Under the pieces are notes generated by a model. The model had not been told where the DNA came from. It did no database searches and worked only from the letters and a program-made list of their open reading frames with translations. The translations under genes and the position numbers were made by a program. From positions 1-21,082 of the forward strand of contig CABRFG010000040.1 of assembly GCA_902470095.1 (NCBI GenBank): 21,082 bases of DNA, read 5' to 3'. Shown piece after piece: positions 14,518-21,082 of this stretch. Numbering within the stretch: the first letter of the stretch is position 1; each line of letters opens with the position of its first letter. This DNA is from an uncultured Collinsella sp. (GTDB lineage Bacteria; Actinomycetota; Coriobacteriia; Coriobacteriales; Coriobacteriaceae).

Positions 14518-15540
14518 ATGGCCGACGAGCACGAAACAGAAAGCAAGGCATGGGCGATTGAGGCCGCCGCGGCAGAGGCGGCATCGCGTGCTGCCGAGGA
14601 GGTGCATCGTCCTCCCGTGGTGCCGATGGAGCGCGTGGTTGATCGCACCGATATCGAGCGCGGCGAGCGTGCCGGCCAAAAGCGCAGCCAGGAGCCGGGC
14701 TTCCCGCGCTTTTTTGCCGAGCTCAATCTGGGCCTGATTCTTACGGCCTTTGCCATCGTTGCGTTTAAAACCCCTAATCACTTTGCTTTTGGCGGCACCT
14801 CGGGCGTGTCGGTCATTCTGTCCACGCTGTTCCCGACCCTGCCCGTCGGCGTCTTTATGTGGATTATCAACGCGGTTCTCGTCGTTTTGGGCTTTATCTT
14901 TTTGGAGCGCAAGGCAATCCTGTGGAGCGTCTTCGCCTCGTTTGCGTTGTCCGCCTATGTTTCGCTGTTTGAGCTCTTTATTCCGACCGATGTCTCTCTG
15001 ACGGGTGATATGTGGCTCGACCTGTGCTTTGCCGTCATCTTGCCGGCGCTCGGCAGCGCTATTGTCTTTGACATCGGCGCCTCGACGGGTGGCACGGACA
15101 TTCTCGCTATGATCCTCAAACGCCGCACCACGCTCGAGATTGGTCGCGCACTGCTGTTGGTCGATATCGGCATCGTGGCCATCGCGGCCTTTTTGTATGG
15201 CCCGCGTGTCGGTCTGTATTGCGTGCTCGGCCTGTTTGCCAAGACGCTTGTGGTCGACAAGGCCATCGAGAGCATCCATCTTCGTAAGGTCTGCACGGTC
15301 ATTTGCTCCGAACCCCTTAAGGTCGAGGAGTTTATCGTCAAGCATCTCAACCGCACAGCGACCATCAGCCGCGGCTACGGTGCCTTCTCGGGCAAGTGCG
15401 TGACGGTGATCATGAGCGTGCTGAGCCGTCGCGAGGCCGTGCAGCTGCGCCGCTATGCGCGCGAAGTCGATCCGGGTGCCTTTATCACGATCGTCGACAG
15501 CTCCGAGATTGTCGGCAAGGGCTTCCGCGGAACGAACTAG
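14518..15540 (+). CDS. YitT family membrane protein (DUF161 plus DUF2179)
   Basis: A 340-residue protein. A charged, alanine- and glutamate-rich N terminus of ~60 residues precedes the YitT membrane domain. That domain has about five or six hydrophobic segments, beginning FFAELNLGLILTAFAIVAF, with FGGTSGVSVIL and FDIGASTGGTDILAMI as the family-typical glycine-rich stretches. The C-terminal DUF2179 domain starts near residue 257 (KVCTVICSEPLKVEEFIVKH) and continues through RGYGAFSGK to FITIVDSSEIVGKGF. The function of the family is not established; transport or sensing roles have been suggested. The N-terminal extension is longer than in most YitT proteins. The start ATG has GAGGGG nine bases upstream. 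It appears monocistronic. Confidence 0.9.
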   Translation: MADEHETESKAWAIEAAAAEAASRAAEEVHRPPVVPMERVVDRTDIERGERAGQKRSQEPGFPRFFAELNLGLILTAFAIVAFKTPNHFAFGGTSGVSVILSTLFPTLPVGVFMWIINAVLVVLGFIFLERKAILWSVFASFALSAYVSLFELFIPTDVSLTGDMWLDLCFAVILPALGSAIVFDIGASTGGTDILAMILKRRTTLEIGRALLLVDIGIVAIAAFLYGPRVGLYCVLGLFAKTLVVDKAIESIHLRKVCTVICSEPLKVEEFIVKHLNRTATISRGYGAFSGKCVTVIMSVLSRREAVQLRRYAREVDPGAFITIVDSSEIVGKGFRGTN

Positions 15541-15689
15541 CACAGACGTATTCAACGAACCGCCTGCTGGCGCCGTGTATCTTGCAAATCGGTCATCTTT
15601 GAGTATTTGACCCCACATTGGGCAATAATGATGCTAAAGACATCGTTTGCGATCCAAGTGATTTGTTCAAGATACGAAGGGATGATTCT

Positions 15690-16973
15690 ATGTTCTGCTC
15701 GCAGTGTGGCGCCCCCATGGGCGATAACGACAAGTTCTGCGGCGTGTGTGGTGCTCCTAATGCCGGTGCCGCTGGCCCCGCTCCCCAGGGACAGCCTCAG
15801 CCCCAGCAGTTTGTTCCACAACCGCCCGTGGCGAATGCGCCAAAGGGCTGTGTGGCTCAGGCGTTCCAAGATATGACCAAGACCCCGGGTGTGCTTCAGC
15901 GTGTATGCCAAATCGCGTTTTTGCCGGCGCTGATTTGCGTTGTGTCGGTGCTCGTGTTGTTTATTCCCGTTATTGGCGGCATTGCGGCTGCCATCGGCTT
16001 TTTGGCAGCTTGCATTGCGAGTGTGTGCGGTTCCGGCTTCGGTATCGAGTGGGGCCGTGATCTGTCGCTCAAGGTCGATGACGGCATGGACCGTCCACTC
16101 ATGCGTTCCACGTCGTTTGGTCTCGGAGTCTTTTCGAGCGTTATTTCGGTCGTGCTCGAGGTTATCGCTGCCATTCCCGTTATCGGTGTAGTGCTTTCGC
16201 TGGTGGAGGGCGTGGTAATTGGCGCTGCGGGCTCGTATTCTTATTACGGCTCTTATGCGCTCGAGGCTGCGCTGTTTGGCTCGCTTGGCCTGCTTGTCCT
16301 GGCGCTAATTGCCTCGGCGATTCTGGGTGTCTTCTTTAAGATGTTCGCCGACATCGCCGTGATGCACTTTGCGGTGACCGGGCGTGTCGAGAGCGCGTTT
16401 TCGCTCGATAAGGTCTGGGCGGCCTTTAAGCACAACAAGACCAAACTGTTCTGCGCTTCGTTCCTTCCCGAGTTTTTGACGGGCCTGGTCGCCAACGTTG
16501 TCACATGGATCTTGACGGTCGTCTTTGGCGCCATTGCCTCTGTCGGTATGTATAGCTACTACTATCGTCCTACGGGTATTGAGGCAATTGTTACCGGCGG
16601 TGGCGTCACGCTCGCGCTGTTCTTGGTGCTGGTCGCTTTCGTCACCGTATTTCTTACGGTCTTTGGCAAGATGCTCAAGCACCGTGCCGTTGGCTATTGG
16701 GCCGCACGCTATGCAAGCGAGTGGGCCGATGAGGATAAGGACGACGTCCTGACTTTTGTGTTGCCCTTCGAGAAGAAGTCCACCCCTTCGGGTTACGGTG
16801 CTCCGGATGCTTCGCCGGCACCTGCACCCGCTCCCGCGACCGAGCCTGAGCCGGCGCCCGAGCCTGAGCCGGCATCTGAGTCCGAGCCTGCACCTGAGCC
16901 TGAGCCTGAGCCGGCACCAGCACCTGAGCCGGCGTCCGAGCCAAGCTCCGACGAGGAGCCTCAGGACGAGTAG
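15690..16973 (+). CDS. Zinc-ribbon polytopic membrane protein with Pro-Glu-rich tail (DUF4013-like)
   Basis: A 427-residue protein in three parts. Residues 1-22 form a zinc ribbon, MFCSQCGAP and FCGVCGAP, with Cys3, Cys6, Cys17 and Cys20. A short Gln/Pro-rich linker follows. Residues ~60-350 hold about six hydrophobic segments in pairs, with an amphipathic TKTPGVLQRVCQIAFLPAL stretch. This resembles DUF4013-type bacterial membrane proteins (tentative). The last ~65 residues are a low-complexity repeat of Pro, Glu and Ala ending in acidic residues. The start is ATG at 15690, preceded by GAAGGGA; the frame is open 24 codons further upstream without support. A TTGACC at 15607 is a possible -35. 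Function is unknown; zinc ribbons fused to membrane domains often act in regulation or assembly. Confidence 0.75.
   Translation: MFCSQCGAPMGDNDKFCGVCGAPNAGAAGPAPQGQPQPQQFVPQPPVANAPKGCVAQAFQDMTKTPGVLQRVCQIAFLPALICVVSVLVLFIPVIGGIAAAIGFLAACIASVCGSGFGIEWGRDLSLKVDDGMDRPLMRSTSFGLGVFSSVISVVLEVIAAIPVIGVVLSLVEGVVIGAAGSYSYYGSYALEAALFGSLGLLVLALIASAILGVFFKMFADIAVMHFAVTGRVESAFSLDKVWAAFKHNKTKLFCASFLPEFLTGLVANVVTWILTVVFGAIASVGMYSYYYRPTGIEAIVTGGGVTLALFLVLVAFVTVFLTVFGKMLKHRAVGYWAARYASEWADEDKDDVLTFVLPFEKKSTPSGYGAPDASPAPAPAPATEPEPAPEPEPASESEPAPEPEPEPAPAPEPASEPSSDEEPQDE
16815..16945 (+). repeat. Low-complexity Pro-Glu-Ala coding repeat
   Basis: Units related to GAGCCTGAGCCGGC recur many times within the C-terminal coding region of the zinc-ribbon protein. 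The repeats encode PAPEPEPA-like sequence. Such tracts are prone to length variation between strains. Confidence 0.7.
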
Positions 16974-16991
16974 CCACGCCGCCTGCTATTT

Positions 16992-17001
16992 GGGGACGGG
17001 G
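16992..17001 (+). repeat. GGGGACGGGG intergenic motif
   Basis: It is followed by a short direct repeat, TAGAAATGGTAGAAATAG. The same GGGACGG core occurs at 2931, 6431 and, on the minus strand, 8008-8014. Confidence 0.35.
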
Positions 17002-17031
17002 TAGAAATGGTAGAAATAGCGCTTGAAGAAT

Positions 17032-17069
17032 GAGCGGGGGCGGACGTTTCGATACGTCCGCCCCCGCTC
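17032..17069. terminator. Strong hairpin between convergent genes
   Basis: A perfect 16-bp GC-rich stem (17032-17047 with 17054-17069) has a six-base loop. T runs on either side are weak. Its position between the 3' ends of two convergent genes fits a bidirectional terminator. Confidence 0.7.
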
Positions 17070-17104
17070 TGCTTTAGCCAAGCTGTTATGGATGGGTGTG
17101 ACGA

Positions 17105-18568
17105 CTACTCGTCGTGCTTCTCCTCGCGGCGTGCAGCAGCGCGTGCGTCGTGGATGCCCTTGATTGCGGCATGGCGAGCCGTTCGGGCATCATGGATGGC
17201 GTCGCGAGCCTCGGCGGTCGTCGCCTTGGCAGAGCGCAACTTGGCGGCCAGATCGGGGTTGGTTTCGGCGACCGCGGTAATCGCGGGGCCGTCGAGCTCC
17301 TCTTGCGTGGGCTCGGCCAAAAAGTCGATAGCATACTGGGCGGCCACCATGGAGCCCTTTGCCAGCACGGTCTCGTCGATCTTGTAGAAGCAGGAATGTT
17401 GGGCGTACGTGGCGCCAATCTTGGGGTTGCGCGTACCTACAAAGGCGAGCACGCCCGGTACGCGACGCAGGTACTCCGAAAAATCCTCGCCCGAAAGCGT
17501 GCCGCGATAATGGCCTTGGCCGGTGGGGCCCAGGCACTTGATTACAGCCTGACGGCAGCGCTCGCTCGAGGCGGCGTCGTTTTCGACCTTGTAGTTGGCG
17601 ATGGTGTAGTCGGTGAGCTCTGCCTCGGCGCCCAGAGCTGCCGCGGTATGCTCCACGATGCGGCGCATGAGCTCCGGCATTTCCTCGTGGGTCGAATCGC
17701 CGTAGGTGCGCACTGTGCCGGCGAGGTAGGCCATGCCGGCGATAACGTTGCGCGCGGTGCCGCCGTGCAGCTCGCCGACGGTGATGACGGCCGGCTCGTA
17801 GGGGCTGATTTCGCGCGAAACGATGGTTTGCAGGGCGTTGACGATCTCGGCGGCAACCATGACGGCGTCGTGACCTCGCTGGGGCATGGCGCCATGGCAC
17901 GAGGTGCCGCGGACGTCGATGCGGAACCAGTCGGTATTGGCCATGCGCGGACCGGGCTCGCAGCTCACGGTGCCGGCGTCGACCTCACTCCAGATGTGCG
18001 CGGCGTAGACGCCATCGACGCCGTCGAGCACACCCGTGCCGATCATGAGCTTAGCGCCCTGGCCGTTTTCCTCGCTGGGCTGGAATACGATGCGGACTTC
18101 GCCGTGGATGTCGTCGGTCATATGGCGCAGGATTTGCAGCGTGCCGAGCATCATGGCGATATGGCAGTCGTGGCCGCAGGCGTGCATACAGCCCTCGTTG
18201 ACGCTGGCGAACTCCTCGCCAGTCTGCTCGGTAACGGGCAGGGCGTCGATATCGGCGCGCAGCAGGATGCGGCGGCGTGGCGTGCCGTCCTCGCGATAGG
18301 CGTCGGGCGCGGTGCCGCGAAGCGTTGCCACCAGGCCCGTCTTAAGGGGACGCTCGTAGGGGATATTCATGGCGTCGAGCTGGTTGGCGATGTCGGAGGT
18401 CGTGCGCTCCTCGGCGAGGCTCAGCTCCGGGTGCTTATGGAAGTGCCGGCGCTGCTTGATGATATATGGTTCAAACTCGGTAGCGATATCTTGGATGGCC
18501 GCGGTGACGTCGTCAGCCGCGCGAGCCTCGGTCGCCGCCATAATCTGCTGTGCCTTGGTCTTCGTCAT
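17105..18568 (-). CDS. M20D family amidohydrolase (N-acyl-amino acid or peptide hydrolase type)
   Basis: A 487-residue metal-dependent hydrolase of the M20D family, whose members cleave N-acyl or N-carbamoyl groups or dipeptides from amino acids. Visible motifs are RRHFHKHPELS (residues 40-50), RADIDALPVTE, MHACGHDCHIAMM (128-140, with metal ligands Cys131 and His133) and FQPSEENGQGA (Glu166-Glu167). HIWSEVDAGT (His191), a TSCHGAMPQRGHDAV lid region and QHSCFYKIDE near the end follow. The start is ATG at 18568, with AAGGAGC about nine bases upstream. The open frame continues 245 codons further, antisense to the neighbouring gene, and is rejected. Length is well above the usual ~390-400 because of ~25 extra N-terminal residues and a ~65-residue Ala/Arg/Glu-rich helical tail (AKLRSAKATTAEARDAIHDA and onward) after the catalytic domain. 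It is divergent from a YtcJ-type gene. Confidence 0.9.
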   Translation of the reverse strand: MTKTKAQQIMAATEARAADDVTAAIQDIATEFEPYIIKQRRHFHKHPELSLAEERTTSDIANQLDAMNIPYERPLKTGLVATLRGTAPDAYREDGTPRRRILLRADIDALPVTEQTGEEFASVNEGCMHACGHDCHIAMMLGTLQILRHMTDDIHGEVRIVFQPSEENGQGAKLMIGTGVLDGVDGVYAAHIWSEVDAGTVSCEPGPRMANTDWFRIDVRGTSCHGAMPQRGHDAVMVAAEIVNALQTIVSREISPYEPAVITVGELHGGTARNVIAGMAYLAGTVRTYGDSTHEEMPELMRRIVEHTAAALGAEAELTDYTIANYKVENDAASSERCRQAVIKCLGPTGQGHYRGTLSGEDFSEYLRRVPGVLAFVGTRNPKIGATYAQHSCFYKIDETVLAKGSMVAAQYAIDFLAEPTQEELDGPAITAVAETNPDLAAKLRSAKATTAEARDAIHDARTARHAAIKGIHDARAAARREEKHDE

Positions 18569-18619
18569 GGTCGATTTGCTCCTTGCTGGGTTGATCGCAA
18601 AATCGTACAGGCTCTCTCC

Positions 18620-18649
18620 AGTATGCCACCTGCCGCTAGGGCTGGTAAA
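18620..18649 (-). promoter_or_regulatory. Probable promoter of the M20D amidohydrolase gene
   Basis: Read on the minus strand, TTTACC (18649-18644) and CATACT (18625-18620) are spaced by 18 bp. A TG one base before the -10 makes it an extended -10. It lies about 52 bp upstream of the start codon. Confidence 0.4.
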
Positions 18650-18692
18650 GTTGCCGTTTGCCGCTTGGGGTTTTGTTACAAGGGCGGGGGAG

Positions 18693-18698
18693 TACACT
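18693..18698 (+). promoter_or_regulatory. Possible -10 for the YtcJ-type gene
   Basis: TACACT lies 38 bp upstream of the chosen start. The nearest -35-like hexamer, TTGTTA at 18673, is only 14 bp away, so the promoter is tentative. Confidence 0.28.
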
Positions 18699-18736
18699 CG
18701 GGGGTGTTGAATTTCCTGCCAGAGATGGGGATGCCC

Positions 18737-20374
18737 ATGCAACATATCGATCGGATTATCCGCTCCAAGAACGTCTTTACCGCGCAAGACGGCATCGATA
18801 CCACCCGCGAGCTGGCGATTGCCATCGCAGGCGACCGTATCGTCGCAGTCGGTGCGCCCGATGACGTGATCGCCGCCGCTCCTGCCGCTACGTCGGTTAT
18901 CGACTACGGCGAGCAGTTTGTCTGCCCCGGTTTCCATGACGCTCATCTGCACTTCTTCCATACCTCGGTCGGTTCCTCGCCGTACATGCTCATGGATATG
19001 GGCACGTCCGAGGCGGCGCTGGTGCAACATGCGCTCGAGTTTTCCCAGGATCTGCCTAGTGACGCTTGGGTTGTGACGCAGGGCTGGCGCGATTACCGTT
19101 GGGACCCGCCCGAGCATCCTACCAAGGCGTCGCTCGATGCGGCATTCCCCGATCGTCCCTGCGTTATGTATTCGGGCGACGGGCACACGCTTTGGCTCAA
19201 CAGCCGCGCACTCGAGGCGCTCGGCGTCACGCGCGACAGCGAGCCGCCAGCGGGCGGCAGCTACGACAAGGATGCAAACGGCGAACTCACGGGCATTGCT
19301 CACGAGGCGGCTGCCATGCAGCTGCTACCGCGCTGCCTTGAGTGGCTGGGGGAGGACCGCATCGCGAGCGCTTACGCCGGCCAAATGAGGCGTATGGCCG
19401 AGCAGGGCATCACCTCGATATGCGATATGTCGCTCATGCCCATGCCGGGCTGCGACTTTATCCGCGACGACGTCTACGACAAACTGCAGGCAGCCGGCAA
19501 GTTGGGCATCCGCGCCCATCTGTTCCCCACGCTGCTGGATGACCAATCGCGCTTGGAAGAGCTGCAGGCACGTTACGCGAACAACGCGCTGCTCTCGGCG
19601 CCAGGCTTTAAGCAGTTCTTCGACGGTGTGTCGAGCGAACACACGGCCTATCTCACCGAGCCCTATACCAACCCGCGCTTCCCGGGCGATCAGGGCCGTC
19701 TGACGGTTCCGGCTGAGCGCATGCGCAAACTGGTTCTGGCGGCCGCGGAGCGCGGTCACACCGTGCGCATCCACGTCATTGGTGACGGTGCGATTCATGC
19801 CGCGCTGGATATCTTCGAGGAGGCCGCCGACCTGTACGGCCTGCCCCAGCACGGCCATAACACGCTCGAGCACCTGGAGAACCTCTTGCCCGAGGACATC
19901 GATCGTCTACGCAAGCTTAACGTCGTTGCCTCGAGCCAGCCCTGTCACATTACACTCGACCCGGGCGGCCCCGAGCGCGATCTGGGCCTGGAACGCAGCC
20001 GCATCATGTGGCCGTTTGCGACCTATAAGCAGCGCGGCATTCGCCAAGCCTTCGGTACCGACAGCCCTATCACAGCTGTTACCAGCATGAACGTGCTCTA
20101 CACGGCTATCACGCGCCAGGACCCCAAAAGCCACTGGCCCGAGGGCGGCTGGCTGCCGAGCGAGCGCATCGATGCGGCCACAGCTCTGCGCAACTACACC
20201 CTGGGCAGCGCCTACGCGGCAGGCGACGAGCAAAACCTCGGCAGCTTGGAGCCCGGTAAGTATGCCGACCTGGTAGTCCTGGACCAAAACCCGCTCACCA
20301 TCGACCCCCAAGAGCTCCAGGCTACCAAGGTTCAGACCACCTACCTGGCAGGTAACTTGATTTACGAGCGCTAA
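18737..20374 (+). CDS. Amidohydrolase family protein, YtcJ-like (amidohydrolase 3)
   Basis: A 545-residue metal-dependent hydrolase of the amidohydrolase superfamily, YtcJ branch. Pieces in order are the small beta-domain start (HIDRIIRSKNVFTAQDG), CPGFHDAHLHFF (residues 63-74, with metal ligands His70 and His72), and KQFFDGVSSEHTAYL. VRIHVIGDGAIHAALD, HNTLEHLENL, FGTDSPI (the late catalytic Asp) and the C-terminal LEPGKYADLVVLDQNPL follow. Substrates of the family are largely unknown. The start is uncertain among three in-frame ATGs (18725, 18731, 18737); 18737 is chosen because GGGG lies six bases upstream and the protein then begins like its relatives. The frame is open for ~1600 bases upstream, antisense to the M20D gene, which is not coding. 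It is divergent from the M20D gene across 168 bp and ends at a terminator. Confidence 0.9.
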   Translation: MQHIDRIIRSKNVFTAQDGIDTTRELAIAIAGDRIVAVGAPDDVIAAAPAATSVIDYGEQFVCPGFHDAHLHFFHTSVGSSPYMLMDMGTSEAALVQHALEFSQDLPSDAWVVTQGWRDYRWDPPEHPTKASLDAAFPDRPCVMYSGDGHTLWLNSRALEALGVTRDSEPPAGGSYDKDANGELTGIAHEAAAMQLLPRCLEWLGEDRIASAYAGQMRRMAEQGITSICDMSLMPMPGCDFIRDDVYDKLQAAGKLGIRAHLFPTLLDDQSRLEELQARYANNALLSAPGFKQFFDGVSSEHTAYLTEPYTNPRFPGDQGRLTVPAERMRKLVLAAAERGHTVRIHVIGDGAIHAALDIFEEAADLYGLPQHGHNTLEHLENLLPEDIDRLRKLNVVASSQPCHITLDPGGPERDLGLERSRIMWPFATYKQRGIRQAFGTDSPITAVTSMNVLYTAITRQDPKSHWPEGGWLPSERIDAATALRNYTLGSAYAAGDEQNLGSLEPGKYADLVVLDQNPLTIDPQELQATKVQTTYLAGNLIYER

Positions 20375-20396
20375 GTGTTCATGCCGTACCGTTAAG

Positions 20397-20446
20397 CGCG
20401 GCTCGGGCAGCCTTTTTGGGATAGCGCTCGAGCCGCGTTTGCGTTT
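20397..20446 (+). terminator. Rho-independent terminator of the YtcJ-type gene
   Basis: CGCGGCTCG (20397-20405) pairs with CGAGCCGCG (20429-20437), a perfect 9-bp stem with a long loop. It is followed by TTTGCGTTTT. Confidence 0.7.
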
Positions 20447-20524
20447 TGGTGGGGATCCGCCATGAGCGTCCCTGCTCTGTTGGATTTGGGTGCGGGGCGG
20501 AGGTGCTGCTGCCCCGCGCTCAAT

Positions 20525-20567
20525 TTGGACACCAGCAATGCTATCTCTTGGTGTTTTGCATACTTCC
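20525..20567 (-). repeat. GGAAGTATGC ... TGTCCAA element, minus orientation
   Basis: Read on the minus strand it begins GGAAGTATGC and ends GCTGGTGTCCAA. The segment 1662-1711 begins with the same ten bases and ends GCCGGATATGTCCAA, with a similar spacing. This suggests a shared repeat family. Confidence 0.5.
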
Positions 20568-20629
20568 CATTACAGATTGCATAAAAAGGCTGGGATGTCC
20601 TTCCTGATCCTGATGTACCCCCGCCCGTG

Positions 20630-20867
20630 CCGTGCAAAAAACGGAGTATTCAGCACCGCGAGCTCTGCCGGTGCCGCTGCGGCTGAGTAACGTTGCGGAG
20701 ATTGACGTCATTTTGGGCTCCGGTACGGCGCGAAGCATGCCTTTTTGTCCTGGCGGGGTTTGCCTGCCGACTCAAATCGCCGGTCGAAGGCGTTCTTGGG
20801 ACCAATATGGTGTGTCCGGCGTGTATGCAGCCGTCCTGGCTTGCTGAATACTCCCAAAAATGCACGG
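20630..20867. repeat. 26-bp inverted repeat with 186-bp spacer
   Basis: The left arm 20630-20655 is CCGTGCA, six variable bases, then GGAGTATTCAGCA. The right arm 20842-20867, reverse-complemented, has the same 7 and 13 bases and the same length. The middle six bases differ completely (AAAAAC against TTTTTG). Confidence 0.75.
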
Positions 20868-21031
20868 TGCTCCCCAGGGGACCCGTGCGCGCAACGAAAA
20901 CCATGCCCATGTCGCTATCCGCATCGCCATTTTGCTGCACTGACTTTTCTGAATGCCGGGCCCGAATAAGTTACCCCAGCTCCCGGGGCGGACCGGAGGG
21001 CATGAAGTTTGTCGCGAGTTCCGCACGCAAA

Positions 21032-21054
21032 GGAAAGCACTTAATGTGCTTTCC
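21032..21054. terminator. Hairpin near the right edge
   Basis: GGAAAGCAC (21032-21040) pairs perfectly with GTGCTTTCC (21046-21054) across a TTAAT loop. T richness is slight on either side. It may terminate a gene reading in from beyond the window on the minus strand (inference). Confidence 0.4.
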
Positions 21055-21082
21055 GTCTTGCGCAGGACTGTAGAGCAGGAAA

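Larger units (their letters stand above)
20447..21082. other. Gene-free stretch with hairpins and repeats
   Basis: About 640 bp without a convincing gene. The longest frames (for example 20693-21073 plus and 20650-20940 minus) have no ribosome binding site, odd amino-acid composition and no family resemblance. Visible structure includes a hairpin at 20492-20517 (GCGGGGC with GCCCCGC), a 26-bp inverted pair (20630-20655 with 20842-20867), and two minus-oriented elements resembling the left arm near 1658. A hairpin near the right edge is listed separately. Confidence 0.5.

Noticed and set aside
17114..18724. A plus-strand frame continuous with the YtcJ-type gene, giving a 1086-residue protein
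   Set aside because: It runs antisense through the entire M20D gene, has no family resemblance there, and results from high-GC codon bias. A clear N terminus begins near 18737.
18569..19303. A 245-residue N-terminal extension of the M20D protein
   Set aside because: It is antisense to the YtcJ-type coding region, and a good ribosome binding site precedes ATG 18568.
20650..21073. Frames of 96-126 residues on both strands in the right-hand gene-free region
   Set aside because: No ribosome binding sites, low-quality composition, and overlap with inverted repeats. Possibly repeat-derived spurious frames.
1..21082. CRISPR arrays, tRNA or rRNA genes, phage or IS genes
   Set aside because: No regularly spaced direct repeats, no cloverleaf or conserved rRNA sequence, and no integrase or transposase motifs were seen on either strand.

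Overview
The window looks like chromosome of an anaerobic, high-GC actinomycete of the Coriobacteriia, most probably Collinsella or a close relative. The reasons are GC-rich codon use, a C-terminal piece of a very large 2-hydroxyacyl-CoA dehydratase activase-type protein (an anaerobe family), the AmaP/DUF2273/Asp23 envelope cluster, and short intergenic repeats containing GGGACAGG or GGGACGG that I associate from memory with Collinsella genomes. The genus call is inference; no rRNA gene is present to test it.

Layout. 1-3240: the end of the activase-like gene and its terminator, a 416-bp gene-free stretch holding a perfect 20-bp inverted repeat, a 3-hydroxyacyl-CoA dehydrogenase gene, then a hairpin and a possible small acidic ORF. 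3238-6295 (minus strand): a DUF389 membrane protein carrying an EF-hand-like loop, and an OPT-family oligopeptide transporter. 6498-9346 (plus): type III pantothenate kinase (coaX), a dCMP deaminase, a NifU-like Fe-S scaffold protein and lipoprotein diacylglyceryl transferase (lgt). The first two genes are bracketed by a 29-bp inverted repeat. 9493-12655 (plus): a large GT-C-like polytopic membrane protein and yebC. 12822-14309 (plus): an operon-like amaP, DUF2273 and asp23 cluster. 14518-16973 (plus): a YitT-family membrane protein and a zinc-ribbon polytopic protein with a Pro-Glu-rich tail. 17105-20374: two divergent hydrolases, an M20D amidohydrolase (minus) and a YtcJ-type amidohydrolase (plus). 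20375-21082: a terminator followed by about 640 bp with no convincing gene but with several repeats.

How the genes fit together. Most are housekeeping or envelope functions: CoA synthesis, dUMP supply, Fe-S cluster assembly, lipoprotein maturation, translation or transcription modulation by YebC, peptide and amino-acid uptake and hydrolysis, and the Asp23 membrane-anchored stress layer. No prophage, transposase, CRISPR array, tRNA or rRNA was seen. The most unusual material is intergenic. There are at least two families of short dispersed repeats with inverted-repeat architecture, one shared between the far left and far right of the window. A 29-bp inverted pair also encloses exactly two genes. 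I did not find a clear new multi-gene system.
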